Assembly: GCA_003220265.1 (NCBI GenBank) | Contig: QHRW01000028.1 | Coordinates: 1 to 51,501, forward strand | DNA length: 51,501 nt | Origin: Candidatus Rokuibacteriota bacterium | GTDB taxonomy: Bacteria; Methylomirabilota; Methylomirabilia; Rokubacteriales; CSP1-6 | Direction: 5' to 3' | Part shown: positions 31,123 to 40,195 of the stretch, in pieces | Numbering within the stretch: the first letter of the stretch is position 1 | Layout: the number at the start of each line of letters is the position of its first letter | The notes under the pieces: generated by a model | Database searches by the model: none | What the model saw: only the letters and a program-made list of their open reading frames with translations | What the model was told of the DNA's origin: nothing | Translations under genes and position numbers: made by a program

Positions 31123-32651
31123 GCGTCCCCCGCGATGCGGTAGATCAGCACGCGCCGGCCCGCGCGGTCCTCCAGGACCTTCACGAGGCGCATGTCCGCC
31201 CGTCCCGGTCCCGCCAGCAGCGGCAGGAGGTCGGGGCGGATCATCGGCAGCCGCTCGCTGTCCACCACGAGGAAGCGCGCGCCCTGGCGGCGGCCCGCGG
31301 CCAGTGCCTCGTCCAGGGCGAGCGCGCCGAGCGGGATGGCGCGCGCGCCGGCGTAGTAGCCGATGACCGGATAGCGGCCGAGGAACACCGGGCCGACGCC
31401 GGCGGTGGCGAGCCAGCGCCCCGCCGTCTTGTCCACGCCGCTCGGGTCCTCGCGGAACCACGGGCGCGCCAGCCACGGCACGAAGCTCAGCAGCACGACG
31501 GCCAGCACGACGGCGTCCGGCGTGACGCGACGCCGCGCCTCGCCCGCCGCGCGCGCGCGGCCGAGCCGCACCACGCCGAGCGCGGCGATGATGGCCAGCA
31601 CGGGGATCGCAGGGACGAAGTACCGGCTCTCCACGTTGAAGAGCAGCAGGCCGGCCAGCGGCGCCAGCGCGGCGGGCAGGACCCACTCGGGCGGATTGCG
31701 CCGCACGCGGAGGTGGACGAAGCCGAAGGCGATGAGCACGAGGCCGCCCGACTGCAGCAGCCCGGGCAGCGTGTACTTGTCGACCAGGTGCAGGTTGACG
31801 ACGACACGCTTGACGAGCTCGGCCGGGCTGCGCCACGCGTAGGCCAGCATGCTGGGCGGCGCGTCCTCGGAGCGCACCTCGGCCGTCAACCGCTCCGCCG
31901 CCGCCACGGGCCGCTCGGCCCCCACGTGCTCGGAGAACGTCAGCGTGTAGCCGAGACGCTTGCCCGTCCAGCTCCAGGCACCGGTGAGCTGGCGTACGAA
32001 CAGGATCTGCGGGCCCAGCACCAGCAGCGCGGCCAGCGCCACCGCGCCCGCCGAGACGAGCGGCCGCGGCGCCGGCCACGCCGGCGGCGTCCAGCGCCGC
32101 GCCAGCACCAGCAGCGCCACGGCGAGCGCGAGGAAGCCCACGCCGACCGGATGCGCAAGCGCGGCCAGCGCGCCGGCGGCGCCGGTGACGGCCGCGGCCA
32201 GCGGCGAGGCCGTCCGCGCCGCCCACATCGCCGCCGCCAGTGTCGTGACGACGAGCAGCACCAGCAGCGTGTCGGGCAGCACCCGCGTGCCGGCTTCCAC
32301 GGCGGCCGGCATCAGCGCGACGAGCAGGCCCGCCGGCCACGCCACCGGGGCGTCGGTGGTCTCGCGCGCCAGCCACAGCGTGGGCACGACCCACAGCCCG
32401 CCGGCGACAGCGGCCACGACGCGGGCGGCCCACTCGGGATCGGCGGCGAGCGCCACGATGGGCGCCAGGACGAGCGAGTAGAGCGGCTGGTGGACCGGGT
32501 TGAAGGCGACGCGGTCGTGGGCGAGCGCCGCGGCGTTGGCGAGGTAGAGGATGCCGTCCACCTCGATGCCGTCGCGCCGCGTGGCGACGAGCAGGCGCAC
32601 GGCGATGCCGAGCGCGGAGAGGACGACCGCAGGCAGCCAGTCGCGCCTCAC
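31119..32651 (-). CDS. GT39-like membrane glycosyltransferase (GT-C fold)
   Basis: 510 residues with about ten membrane spans. The first periplasmic loop contains EVDGILYLANAAALA, resembling the acidic (D/E)-x-x-x-Y loop of PMT/ArnT-type GT-C enzymes, then HQPLYSLVLAPIVAL. NVESRYFVPAIPVLA is a common late membrane motif in the family. The C-terminal 130 residues are soluble (FLGRYPVIGYYAGARAIPLG). Such enzymes move a sugar from a polyprenyl-phosphate carrier outside the cytoplasmic membrane. GTG start overlaps the upstream stop (GTGA). Substrate unknown. Confidence 0.82.
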   Translation of the reverse strand: MRRDWLPAVVLSALGIAVRLLVATRRDGIEVDGILYLANAAALAHDRVAFNPVHQPLYSLVLAPIVALAADPEWAARVVAAVAGGLWVVPTLWLARETTDAPVAWPAGLLVALMPAAVEAGTRVLPDTLLVLLVVTTLAAAMWAARTASPLAAAVTGAAGALAALAHPVGVGFLALAVALLVLARRWTPPAWPAPRPLVSAGAVALAALLVLGPQILFVRQLTGAWSWTGKRLGYTLTFSEHVGAERPVAAAERLTAEVRSEDAPPSMLAYAWRSPAELVKRVVVNLHLVDKYTLPGLLQSGGLVLIAFGFVHLRVRRNPPEWVLPAALAPLAGLLLFNVESRYFVPAIPVLAIIAALGVVRLGRARAAGEARRRVTPDAVVLAVVLLSFVPWLARPWFREDPSGVDKTAGRWLATAGVGPVFLGRYPVIGYYAGARAIPLGALALDEALAAGRRQGARFLVVDSERLPMIRPDLLPLLAGPGRADMRLVKVLEDRAGRRVLIYRIAGDA

Positions 32652-34558
32652 CGGCGGGTCTCCTGCAGCACGCCGTCGTACACGGCGTGCACGCGCGCGG
32701 CGTGCACGCGGATGTCGAAGCGCGTGGCGACGTCCGCCGCCGCCGCGCGTACGCGCGAGGTGCTGGCCGTGGCGTCGGTGAGCGTGGCCGCGAGCGCGGC
32801 GGCCAGCGCATCGGGATCCTCCGGCGGCACCAGCAGGCCGGTGAAGCGGTCGGCGCAGACCTCCGGGATGCCGCCGACGGCGCTCGCCACCACCGGCACG
32901 CGCGCCGCCATCGCCTCGATGATGATGCGGCCGAAGGCCTCCTGCCGCGAGGGCACCGCGACCGAGTCGCAGAGCCGCAGCAACGCGGGGATGTCGCCGC
33001 GCTGGCCGGTGAAGACGGCGCGCACGCCGGCGGACGCCGCCCGTGCCGCCAGCGGCAGGCGCAGCGGGCCATCACCGACGACGAGCAGCGTGACCGACGG
33101 GACCTTGAGCGCGAGCAGCTCGGCGGCGGCCAGCAGCACGTCGGGCCCCTTGCCGCGCTCGAGGCGGCCCACATAGCCGACGACGGGGCCGGTGGCGGGC
33201 AGGCCGAGCGTGCGGCGCAGCTCGGGATCGGCGGGGCGCGGCGTGAAGCGGCCGAGATCGACCCCGTTGGGCACCACGGTCACGCGCGCGCGCGGCCAGC
33301 GGCGGAAGCGGCACGCCGTCGCGCCGGAGTTGGCGATGATCGTGTGCGCGAGGCGGACCAGCAGCGGATCGAGCCACCGGTCGGGATCGGCGATGCGCGC
33401 GTGCCAGACGAGCGGCGTGCCGGTGTTGCGCCCGACGAGCCCCGCGTACACCGCGCCGCGCCCGCCGTGCGCGTGCACGAGCGCGACGCGCTCGGCCACG
33501 AGCAGCCGGTTGAGCCGCTTGAGCGTGAAGCCGATCGCGGCCGCGCTCCACGGGCGCAGGCGCGGCAGCGGCAGCACGGTGACGGGCACGCCGAGCGCGC
33601 GCAGCCGGTCGGCCATCTCGCCCTCGGCGGGCACGGTCGCGATCGGCCGCACCCGATGGCGATCCAGGCGTGCGGCCAGCGCGAGCAGGCTCTCCTCGCC
33701 GCCACCCACGAGGTCGGCGAAGTTGGCCATCAGCAGCACGGTGGGCGGCTCGGGCTCGAGCCACGGCGTCGGCGGCGGCGTGACCGGCAGCCGGCCGGTC
33801 AGCTCGGCGAGCCGAACGTGGTTGACGAGCACCACGAGCGCGGACATCGCGCTCAGCACGAAGCCGTGCCAGCCGTCGCGGAAGCCGCGCTGGAGGACGT
33901 ACTTGCGCACGAAGACGGCTGGCGGCTTCACGGCCAGACGCCAGGCGCCGGCCAGGCCGCTCACGGGCTCGCCGCGCTGCTGGAGCATGCGCGCGTCGTA
34001 GGCGGTGTAGAGCAGGAGCTTGCGCACGTGGTCGGCGAGCGAGTCGTAGCTGCGGTGGAGCAGGTCGGAGCGCAGCTCGCCCACCGGCCCGTCGACCTCG
34101 ACGCCCTCGTGCACGAGCGCGTCGGTGAAGCGGCCGCACCCGCGCTCGAACAGCCGCAGCACCGCGCCCGGATACCAGCCGCAGTGGCGGATGAAGCGCC
34201 CGAGATACGACGTGAGCCGCGGCATGCTGAAGCCCACGCACCCGGCGGGCGCGGCCACCGCCGCCTCGATCTCGCGGCGCAGCGGCTCCGTCACCTCCTC
34301 GTCGGCGTCCAGGCTCAGCACCCACGGCTGGGTGGCCTGGGCGAGAGCGAAGTTCTTCTGCTCGCCGAAGCCCGCCCGCATCTCGCGCGCGATGACGCGG
34401 GCGCCGTACTCTCGGCAGATCGCCGCGGTGCCGTCGCCGCTGTGCTGGTCCACGACGACGATCTCCTCCGCCCAGCGGACGCTGTCGAGGCACGTCCGGA
34501 TGCGGGTGGCCTCGTTGCGCGTGATGAGGACGACGGAGATGCCGGGGCGTCCGCTCAC
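32648..34558 (-). CDS. Fused glycosyltransferase GT2-GT4
   Basis: 636 residues from GTG 34558. Residues 1-270 are a GT2 inverting transferase of the WaaE/KdtX type: SVVLITRNEATRIRTCLDSV, EEIVVVDQHSGDGT, FGEQKNFALAQAT, then LSLDADEEVTEPL with the DxD metal motif. Residues 275-636 are a GT4 retaining transferase: VLLMANFADLVGGGEESLLAL, VPNGVDLGRFTPR, VGYVGRLERGKGPDVLLAA, and RQEAFGRIIIEAMAARVPVVA. Two transferase activities in one chain suggest two consecutive sugar additions. The frame is open to 35083, but upstream it overlaps another GT2 gene and is not real. Overlaps both neighbours by 4 bases. Confidence 0.9.
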   Translation of the reverse strand: MSGRPGISVVLITRNEATRIRTCLDSVRWAEEIVVVDQHSGDGTAAICREYGARVIAREMRAGFGEQKNFALAQATQPWVLSLDADEEVTEPLRREIEAAVAAPAGCVGFSMPRLTSYLGRFIRHCGWYPGAVLRLFERGCGRFTDALVHEGVEVDGPVGELRSDLLHRSYDSLADHVRKLLLYTAYDARMLQQRGEPVSGLAGAWRLAVKPPAVFVRKYVLQRGFRDGWHGFVLSAMSALVVLVNHVRLAELTGRLPVTPPPTPWLEPEPPTVLLMANFADLVGGGEESLLALAARLDRHRVRPIATVPAEGEMADRLRALGVPVTVLPLPRLRPWSAAAIGFTLKRLNRLLVAERVALVHAHGGRGAVYAGLVGRNTGTPLVWHARIADPDRWLDPLLVRLAHTIIANSGATACRFRRWPRARVTVVPNGVDLGRFTPRPADPELRRTLGLPATGPVVGYVGRLERGKGPDVLLAAAELLALKVPSVTLLVVGDGPLRLPLAARAASAGVRAVFTGQRGDIPALLRLCDSVAVPSRQEAFGRIIIEAMAARVPVVASAVGGIPEVCADRFTGLLVPPEDPDALAAALAATLTDATASTSRVRAAAADVATRFDIRVHAARVHAVYDGVLQETRR

Positions 34559-35568
34559 GGCCGGGCCCTCCACCAGCGGCGCAGCGCCGCCGCCGCCTCG
34601 CGCAGGCGCCCGGCCTCCGCGCCGGCGTCGGCCACGACCCGCACGAGCGGCGCCAGCCAGAAGCCGCGCCGGTGCGTGGGATAGCGCCACGCGAACGCGA
34701 AGCGGCTCAGGAGCGCCGCGTAGTACACGGCGAGCGCCGGCGGCAGCGTGAGCGCCACCGGCCACGGCAGCCAGGCCAGGACAGCCCCGAGCGCGGCGGC
34801 GCGCAGCAGCGTGGAGCCGCGCACGAGCGCCAGCACGACGGCCGCCGGGCGCGCCTTGGCGGGCAGGATCCGCAGCTCGGCGCGGCCGCGACGGACGAAC
34901 CACGGGAAGATGGCGGCCAGCCGCTGCCGTGGCTTGTGATAGACGATGGCGCCCGGCGCGTAGCGGCACGGCCAGCGCGCGCTCACGCGCTCGGCCAGCA
35001 GGCTGTCCTCGCCGCCGAGCGCGGCGAGCGCGGGAAACCCGCCGACACGCTCGACGGCGGTGCGGCGGTAGACGCAGTTGCACGTCGACAGAAACGACGT
35101 CGGCACCACGCGGCCGCCGGCGGCGGCGAGATAGCGCAGGCCGCCGCCGGGAAAGCCGAGGATGTTCTCGGCGTACCCCACGGCGTTGCAGTCGCGCACG
35201 AGCACGGCGCCGGCGGTGCCGGCCACGGCGGGATCGGCCATCGGGGCCAGCAGCGCGTCGAGCCAGCCGCGCTCCACCTCGCAGTCGTCGTCCACGAAGA
35301 CCAGCAGGCTGCCCTTGGCCGCCTCGACGGCGCGATTGCGCACGTGCGCGAAGCCGCGGCCGTCGGGCGGCAGCGGCACGTAGCGCACGCCGGGAATCGG
35401 CTGCGGCCGCGCGGTCTCCTCGACCACGACGATCTCCACCCCGGCACGCTCGACGCCGGCCGCGCGCAGCGAGGCCAGCGCGCGGGCGACGTCGTCGCGC
35501 CGGTCCTTGGTGCAGATCAGCACGGAGACCGTCGGCGCCTCGCGCGGCTCAGAGGCAGGCACGGCCAT
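34555..35568 (-). CDS. Glycosyltransferase family 2 protein
   Basis: 337 residues. VSVLICTKDRRDDVARALASL opens the GT-A domain. VEAAKGSLLVFVDDDCEVERGW holds the metal-binding acidic cluster and VGGFPALAALGGEDSLLAERV the acceptor-side motif. Hydrophobic segments near the C-terminus (about residues 245-290) should anchor it at the membrane. The ATG at 35568 lies 20 bases inside the end of the preceding GT2 gene, the largest overlap in the locus. Confidence 0.9.
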   Translation of the reverse strand: MAVPASEPREAPTVSVLICTKDRRDDVARALASLRAAGVERAGVEIVVVEETARPQPIPGVRYVPLPPDGRGFAHVRNRAVEAAKGSLLVFVDDDCEVERGWLDALLAPMADPAVAGTAGAVLVRDCNAVGYAENILGFPGGGLRYLAAAGGRVVPTSFLSTCNCVYRRTAVERVGGFPALAALGGEDSLLAERVSARWPCRYAPGAIVYHKPRQRLAAIFPWFVRRGRAELRILPAKARPAAVVLALVRGSTLLRAAALGAVLAWLPWPVALTLPPALAVYYAALLSRFAFAWRYPTHRRGFWLAPLVRVVADAGAEAGRLREAAAALRRWWRARP

Positions 35569-36586
35569 ACCGGAGCGAGCCCCACCAGCGCCCGCCCGTC
35601 ATCGCGGCCGCCTTGGCGAGCAGGCAGCCGACCAGTCCCCAGCGCCCGACCCACGAGACCGCGAGGCCGCGGGCCCGCGCGCGCCCGCTCACGTCCCACC
35701 AGAGCCAGCCCGCATACAGCGGCACCAGGATCAGCAGCGGGCGCCACGCGAGGCCGAGCGCCAGCAGCGCGAGGGCTTTCTTGTCCGGCGCGCCGGCGTC
35801 GATCCAGAGCGCCACGGGGAAGTCCGGCCGCGCCAGCGACACGCGCGGCAGATCGAGCCACAGCCCGCGCGGCACGTGACGGCGCATCAGCCAGGCGTGG
35901 CTGCGCCCGAAGCCGAAGGCCTGGCGCAGCATCGACGCCAGCGTCACGCGGTGCTGGTGCTCGACGCCGGCGGCCGGCGTGTAGACGATCGCCGCGCCGG
36001 CGGCGTAGAGCCGCGCGCAGAGGTCGTAGTCCTCGCCGTAGATCGCCACCGACTCGTCGAAGCCGCCGATGCGCTCGAGCAGCGCGCGGCGCACGGCCAG
36101 GTTCGCCGTCGGAAAGCCGCCGGCCCACGGCGTCCAGCGCGTGTGGCGCGCGGCGGCGGCGGGAAGCTGCAACGTGAACAGGCTGCTGAAGGCCTCGACG
36201 ACGCCGGCCGGCGGCGTCGAGTGCAGCCGGCCGGCCACGGCGCCCACCGTGGCGTCGGCCAGCGGCGCGACCAGCGCGGCGAGCCAGTCGCGGCGCGGGC
36301 AGCAGTCGGCGTCGGTGAAGGCGATGACCTCGCCGGTGGCGGCGCGGGTGCCGGTGTTGCGGGCGACGGACGCCCCACGGCGAGCCTCGCCGAGCACCAG
36401 GACTTTCGCGCGCAGGCCCGTCGCGGCGAAGGCCTCGAGCCGCGCGCGCGTGTCGTCGGTGGAGCCGTTGTCCACGAACACGAGCTCGTCGGGCGCCGGC
36501 TCCAGCGCGGCGAGCGCCGCCAGCGTGCGCGGGAGCGTGCGCGCACCGTTCCGCACCGGCACGACGACCGACACGCGCGGCGTCAT
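35549..36586 (-). CDS. Glycosyltransferase family 2 protein with C-terminal membrane segments
   Basis: 345 residues from ATG 36586. VSVVVPVRNGARTLPRTLAAL, LVFVDNGSTDDTRARLEAF and VIAFTDADCCPRRDWLAAL (DxD-type motif) are the GT-A core. IGGFDESVAIYGEDYDLCARL is the later acidic motif. Hydrophobic stretches in the last 100 residues (ALLALGLAWRPLLILVPLYAG) suggest membrane attachment. ATG overlaps the upstream stop (ATGA). Confidence 0.9.
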   Translation of the reverse strand: MTPRVSVVVPVRNGARTLPRTLAALAALEPAPDELVFVDNGSTDDTRARLEAFAATGLRAKVLVLGEARRGASVARNTGTRAATGEVIAFTDADCCPRRDWLAALVAPLADATVGAVAGRLHSTPPAGVVEAFSSLFTLQLPAAAARHTRWTPWAGGFPTANLAVRRALLERIGGFDESVAIYGEDYDLCARLYAAGAAIVYTPAAGVEHQHRVTLASMLRQAFGFGRSHAWLMRRHVPRGLWLDLPRVSLARPDFPVALWIDAGAPDKKALALLALGLAWRPLLILVPLYAGWLWWDVSGRARARGLAVSWVGRWGLVGCLLAKAAAMTGGRWWGSLRYGRACL

Positions 36587-37725
36587 CGCTCCGTCCCCGG
36601 CCGGCCGAGGCTCGCGTAGAGGTCGTCGAGCGGCGCCAGGCACGCCTCCCAGCGATAGCGCGCTTCCACGAGCGCGCGCGCGGCCCGGCCCAGGCGCTCG
36701 GCGCGCGGGCGATCGACCAGCAGCGCGCTCACGGCCGCCGCGAATGTCTCCGGCGTGTCGGCGATCACGACGTCACGTCCCGGCGTGAGCGCGACTCCCT
36801 CGGCGCCGATCGTGGTGGAGACCACCGCCTTGCCGGCCGCCATGGCCTCCAGCATCTTGAGCCGCGTGCCGCCGCCGCCGCGCATCGGGTTCACGAACAC
36901 TGCGGCGCGCGCGTACACCGGCGCCAGGTCCGGGACGAAGCCGCGCAGCCGCAGCCGCGGCTGGCGCGCGGCGAGCGCCTCGAGCACCGGCCCCGGCTCG
37001 CGGCCGGCCACGAGGATCTCCGGCCCCTCGGCGGGCAGGCGCGGCAGCACCTCGCGCGCGAACCATTCCATGGCGTCGCGGTTCGGGGCATAGCTCAGCA
37101 GCCCGACGAAGAGCACCGCGTCGCCCGGCGGCGTCGGCCTGACGGCGCCGGCGTCCACGCCGTTGGGCGCGACGGCGACCCGGCAGCCCGGCGCCATCCC
37201 ACGCACCAGCCGGGCTTCGTCCTCGGACACGGCCACGACGGCGTCGGCCCGCCGCGCCAGCGCCGTCTCCAGCCGGCGCACGCGCCAGGCGCGCAGCCGG
37301 CCGCGCAGCGCTTCACGCGCCGTGGGCGCCAGGCGCGCCGCGCGCGCATAGCTCAGGTGATAGACGCAGCCGTCGTCGATCACGGCGGGCACGGCCGGCC
37401 GCTCGCGGTGCAGGCGCGCGGCGGCGGCGCCGAACGTGCCTTGCAGGTGCACGGCGTCCGCGCGCGTCTCGTGGGCGGTGCGCCAGATGGCGGCCGTCGT
37501 CTCCGGCGTCACGCTGACGGCGGCCAGGCCGCGACGCGTCCGCGCCGGCGCCTCGCGCACGGCGATGCCGAGCGCGCGAGACGCCGCGTCCGCGTCGCCA
37601 GCCTCCAGCGACAGCAGCGTCAGCTCGTGACGTCGCCGCAGCGTCGCCACGACGTGGGCGAGGCGGATGCGCGTCCCCGAGTCGGCCGGGTACGGCAGGA
37701 TCGGCGTGACGACGAGGATGCGCAC
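36583..37725 (-). CDS. Glycosyltransferase family 4 protein
   Basis: 380 residues. RILVVTPILPYPADSGTRIRLAHVVATLRRRHELTLLSL is typical of the GT4 group found in exosortase-type and other exopolysaccharide loci. AVAPNGVDAGAVRP and LFVGLLSYAPNRDAMEWFAREVLPRL form the donor domain start. RGGGGTRLKMLEAMAAGKAVVSTTIGAEG is the conserved donor-binding motif. GTG at 37725 is 2 bases beyond the upstream stop; CTG at 37731 would restore a 4-base overlap and cannot be excluded. Confidence 0.9.
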   Translation of the reverse strand: MRILVVTPILPYPADSGTRIRLAHVVATLRRRHELTLLSLEAGDADAASRALGIAVREAPARTRRGLAAVSVTPETTAAIWRTAHETRADAVHLQGTFGAAAARLHRERPAVPAVIDDGCVYHLSYARAARLAPTAREALRGRLRAWRVRRLETALARRADAVVAVSEDEARLVRGMAPGCRVAVAPNGVDAGAVRPTPPGDAVLFVGLLSYAPNRDAMEWFAREVLPRLPAEGPEILVAGREPGPVLEALAARQPRLRLRGFVPDLAPVYARAAVFVNPMRGGGGTRLKMLEAMAAGKAVVSTTIGAEGVALTPGRDVVIADTPETFAAAVSALLVDRPRAERLGRAARALVEARYRWEACLAPLDDLYASLGRPGTER

Positions 37726-37727
37726 CG

Positions 37728-38648
37728 TCAGGACCCCGCGCGCGCCGCGCGCCACGCCCGCCATCCCTCGACGGCGCCCCGCGCCAGCGCGGCGTGGCGC
37801 CGGGCCAGGAACGCCGGGCCGGCGCCGAGGAACACGCGGTTGAGGAGGTGCTCGCGGTAGAGGCGCCAGACGAAGCGCGCGCGATCGCCCCCGGCCAGGA
37901 GCTTCAGCGCGAAGTAGACGTTGTTGCGGAAGAACGGCACGTACCAGGCGTGCGAGGCCGCGGTGCGCGCCAGCAGGTGCTCGTTGTCGCAGCCGCCCGG
38001 CGTGCCGTAGTGGTGCACGACGCGCGCCTCGGGATCGTATCGGATGCGGTAGCCCGCGCGCGTCACGCGCACGCTGAAGTCGGTCTCCCAGCGGAACGCA
38101 TTGGCGGTATAGCGCTCGTCGAAGCCGCCCAGGCGATCGATCACGTCGCGCCGGAAGGACATGTTGGCGCCGGCGGCGGTGGGCACGTCCATCGCGTGCG
38201 GATGGTCGAAGTTCACCTCGAGGAAGCCGAGCGCACCGGTGGCGGCGGGCCGCGGCAGGTCGCCCCGTCCCTCGGCGTTCACGATGCGGCCCACCACGCC
38301 CGCGATGGTGGGATCGTCGTAGTGGCGCGCGTGACGGGCGAGGAGGTCCGGCTCGCGGATCTCGACGTCGTCGTCGAGGAAGAGGAGCAGCGGCGACTTG
38401 GCCAGGCGCGCGCCCGCGTTGACGGCCGCGGTCACGCTGGGCCGCGCCAGCCGCACGTGCCGGGCGTGCGGCGGCAGCGCGCGCAGCGCCGCCCACGTGG
38501 CCGGCTCGTGCTCGGGGCTCTGATCGACCACCAGCACCTCGAAGGCTGGATGGCGCTGCGCCAGGACGTCGGCCAGGCAGCGCCGCAGCGGCGCCTCGCG
38601 TCGATACGTGGGAATGATGATCGTCATCGACGGCGACGCATCCTTCAT
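37728..38648 (-). CDS. Glycosyltransferase family 2 protein
   Basis: 306 residues. MTIIIPTYRREAPLRRCLADVL, VLVVDQSPEHEPATWAAL and KSPLLLFLDDDVEIREPDLL (metal-binding acidic motif) define the GT-A fold. AAGANMSFRRDVIDRLGGFDERY and WETDFSVRVTRAGYRIRYDP resemble rhamnosyltransferase or chondroitin-synthase-like enzymes. ATG at 38648 overlaps the flippase stop (ATGA). No membrane span. Confidence 0.9.
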   Translation of the reverse strand: MKDASPSMTIIIPTYRREAPLRRCLADVLAQRHPAFEVLVVDQSPEHEPATWAALRALPPHARHVRLARPSVTAAVNAGARLAKSPLLLFLDDDVEIREPDLLARHARHYDDPTIAGVVGRIVNAEGRGDLPRPAATGALGFLEVNFDHPHAMDVPTAAGANMSFRRDVIDRLGGFDERYTANAFRWETDFSVRVTRAGYRIRYDPEARVVHHYGTPGGCDNEHLLARTAASHAWYVPFFRNNVYFALKLLAGGDRARFVWRLYREHLLNRVFLGAGPAFLARRHAALARGAVEGWRAWRAARAGS

Positions 38649-40195
38649 GGACTGCCGGCCCTGGAGGGTTCGCCACAGAGGAAGCCCGCCAGCGCAAGGC
38701 TCCGGGAGCGCGCCGGCACCGGCAGCCGCTCGACCAGCGCGCGCAGGCGATCGAGGTCCTCGGTCGTGAAGGCGTGCAGCACGCGGAGCGCCAGCGGATA
38801 GACGAGCGCGCCGACGACGATCGCCATCAGCAGTCCCGCGCCGCCACCGAACGTCACGACAGGGACGAGGGCGGCGGCACCCATGAGCGCAGCGGCCGCC
38901 ACGATGCGCGCCAGCGCCGCGGCCGGCACGGCGGCGCCGGCCGCCCTCACCGCGGCGCGGATCGCGAGCACGCTGCCGAGCCCCTGCGCGGCCACGTTGG
39001 CGAGCGCGGCGCCCAGCGCGCCGGCCAGGGGGACCAGCGTCACGGCCAGCGCCAGATCGACCGCGGCGGCCAGCAGGCCCTGGCGCAGCAACCGGTCCTG
39101 CTGCTTGAGCGCGTGCAGCACGGCCGGGCTGGCGCCCGCCGCGAACGCGACCAGGCTGCCGAGGGCGAGCACCGCCAGCACGAGGCCGGCCGGCGCATAC
39201 GCCGCGCCCCAGAGCAGATGGACGAGGCCCGGCGCGGTCACGGCGAGGCCGATCGCCAGCGGCGCGCCGAGCAGCACCAGGTACCGCGTCGCCGTCGCAT
39301 GCAGGGCGGCCAGCTCGGCCACGCGGCCGCCGCCGACCAGCGCGGGGAAGCTCGGAAAGAGGACCAGCGAGGCCTGGTACGGGATGCGCGCGACCTGCGC
39401 GGCCACGCCGAAGGCGAGCGCGTAGAACGCGACCTCCGCCGGGCTCGACATCCACTGGAGAAACGCGACCTCCGTGCGCTGCCACACGACGGCGTCCAGC
39501 ACGACGAGCGCGCTCACGCTGCGGGCGTAGCGCAGCATCTCGGCTCGCGCGGGCGAGGTCAGCGGCGAGGCCGGCAGCGCGCCGGCGGCGCGGCCGTGCG
39601 ATCGCGCCAGCGCCGCCACGGCCGCCAGACCGGCGGCGTTGGCCACCGCGTGCGCGAGCACGAAGCCGGCGACACCGCCGTCGACGAGCACCACGAGGGC
39701 GAAGAGCGCGATCTGGAGCGCCAGCGTCGCCACGCCGAGCAACGCCTGGCGGCGGAACGCCTGCAGGCCCGAGAGAAACGCCGCCACGCTGCCGTGGAGC
39801 ACCAGCGACGGCAGGCTCAGCGCCGTGAGCGCCAGCGGCACGCGCCAGGGCGTGGCCACGAGCAGCGCGGCGGCGGCCATCACGGCCGACGCGGCCAGGG
39901 CCAGCGTGGCCTGCCAGCGCACGACCACCCCGAGCAGCGCGCCGGCCACGCCGGGACGGCCGGCGCCGAGCGCTTCCGCCGTGTAGCGTGTCACCGTCGT
40001 CGGGCATCCGAGGCTCAGCGCCACCGCCAGCAGCCCGGCCAGCCAGATCAGGAACGCGTAGCGTCCCATCTCGGCGGGCGCCAGGTGGCGCGCGATCAGT
40101 ACCGAGACGACGAGGCCGAGCGCGACGCGGACCATCCACCCGCCCGTCATCGCGGCGAAGTCCGCGCCGATCCGCACCGTGCGGCTGACGCTCAT
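38645..40195 (-). CDS. Polysaccharide biosynthesis flippase (Wzx-like, MOP superfamily)
   Basis: 516 residues with 12-14 predicted membrane spans. The N-terminus SRTVRIGADFAAMTGGWMVRVALGLVVSVLIARHLAPAEMGRYAFLIWLAGL is typical of Wzx/RfbX proteins. It should move the lipid-linked repeat unit across the inner membrane. VVWQRTEVAFLQWMSSPAEVAFYALAFG is the conserved mid-protein segment. ATG at 40195 overlaps the upstream stop (ATGA). Confidence 0.92.
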   Translation of the reverse strand: MSVSRTVRIGADFAAMTGGWMVRVALGLVVSVLIARHLAPAEMGRYAFLIWLAGLLAVALSLGCPTTVTRYTAEALGAGRPGVAGALLGVVVRWQATLALAASAVMAAAALLVATPWRVPLALTALSLPSLVLHGSVAAFLSGLQAFRRQALLGVATLALQIALFALVVLVDGGVAGFVLAHAVANAAGLAAVAALARSHGRAAGALPASPLTSPARAEMLRYARSVSALVVLDAVVWQRTEVAFLQWMSSPAEVAFYALAFGVAAQVARIPYQASLVLFPSFPALVGGGRVAELAALHATATRYLVLLGAPLAIGLAVTAPGLVHLLWGAAYAPAGLVLAVLALGSLVAFAAGASPAVLHALKQQDRLLRQGLLAAAVDLALAVTLVPLAGALGAALANVAAQGLGSVLAIRAAVRAAGAAVPAAALARIVAAAALMGAAALVPVVTFGGGAGLLMAIVVGALVYPLALRVLHAFTTEDLDRLRALVERLPVPARSRSLALAGFLCGEPSRAGSP

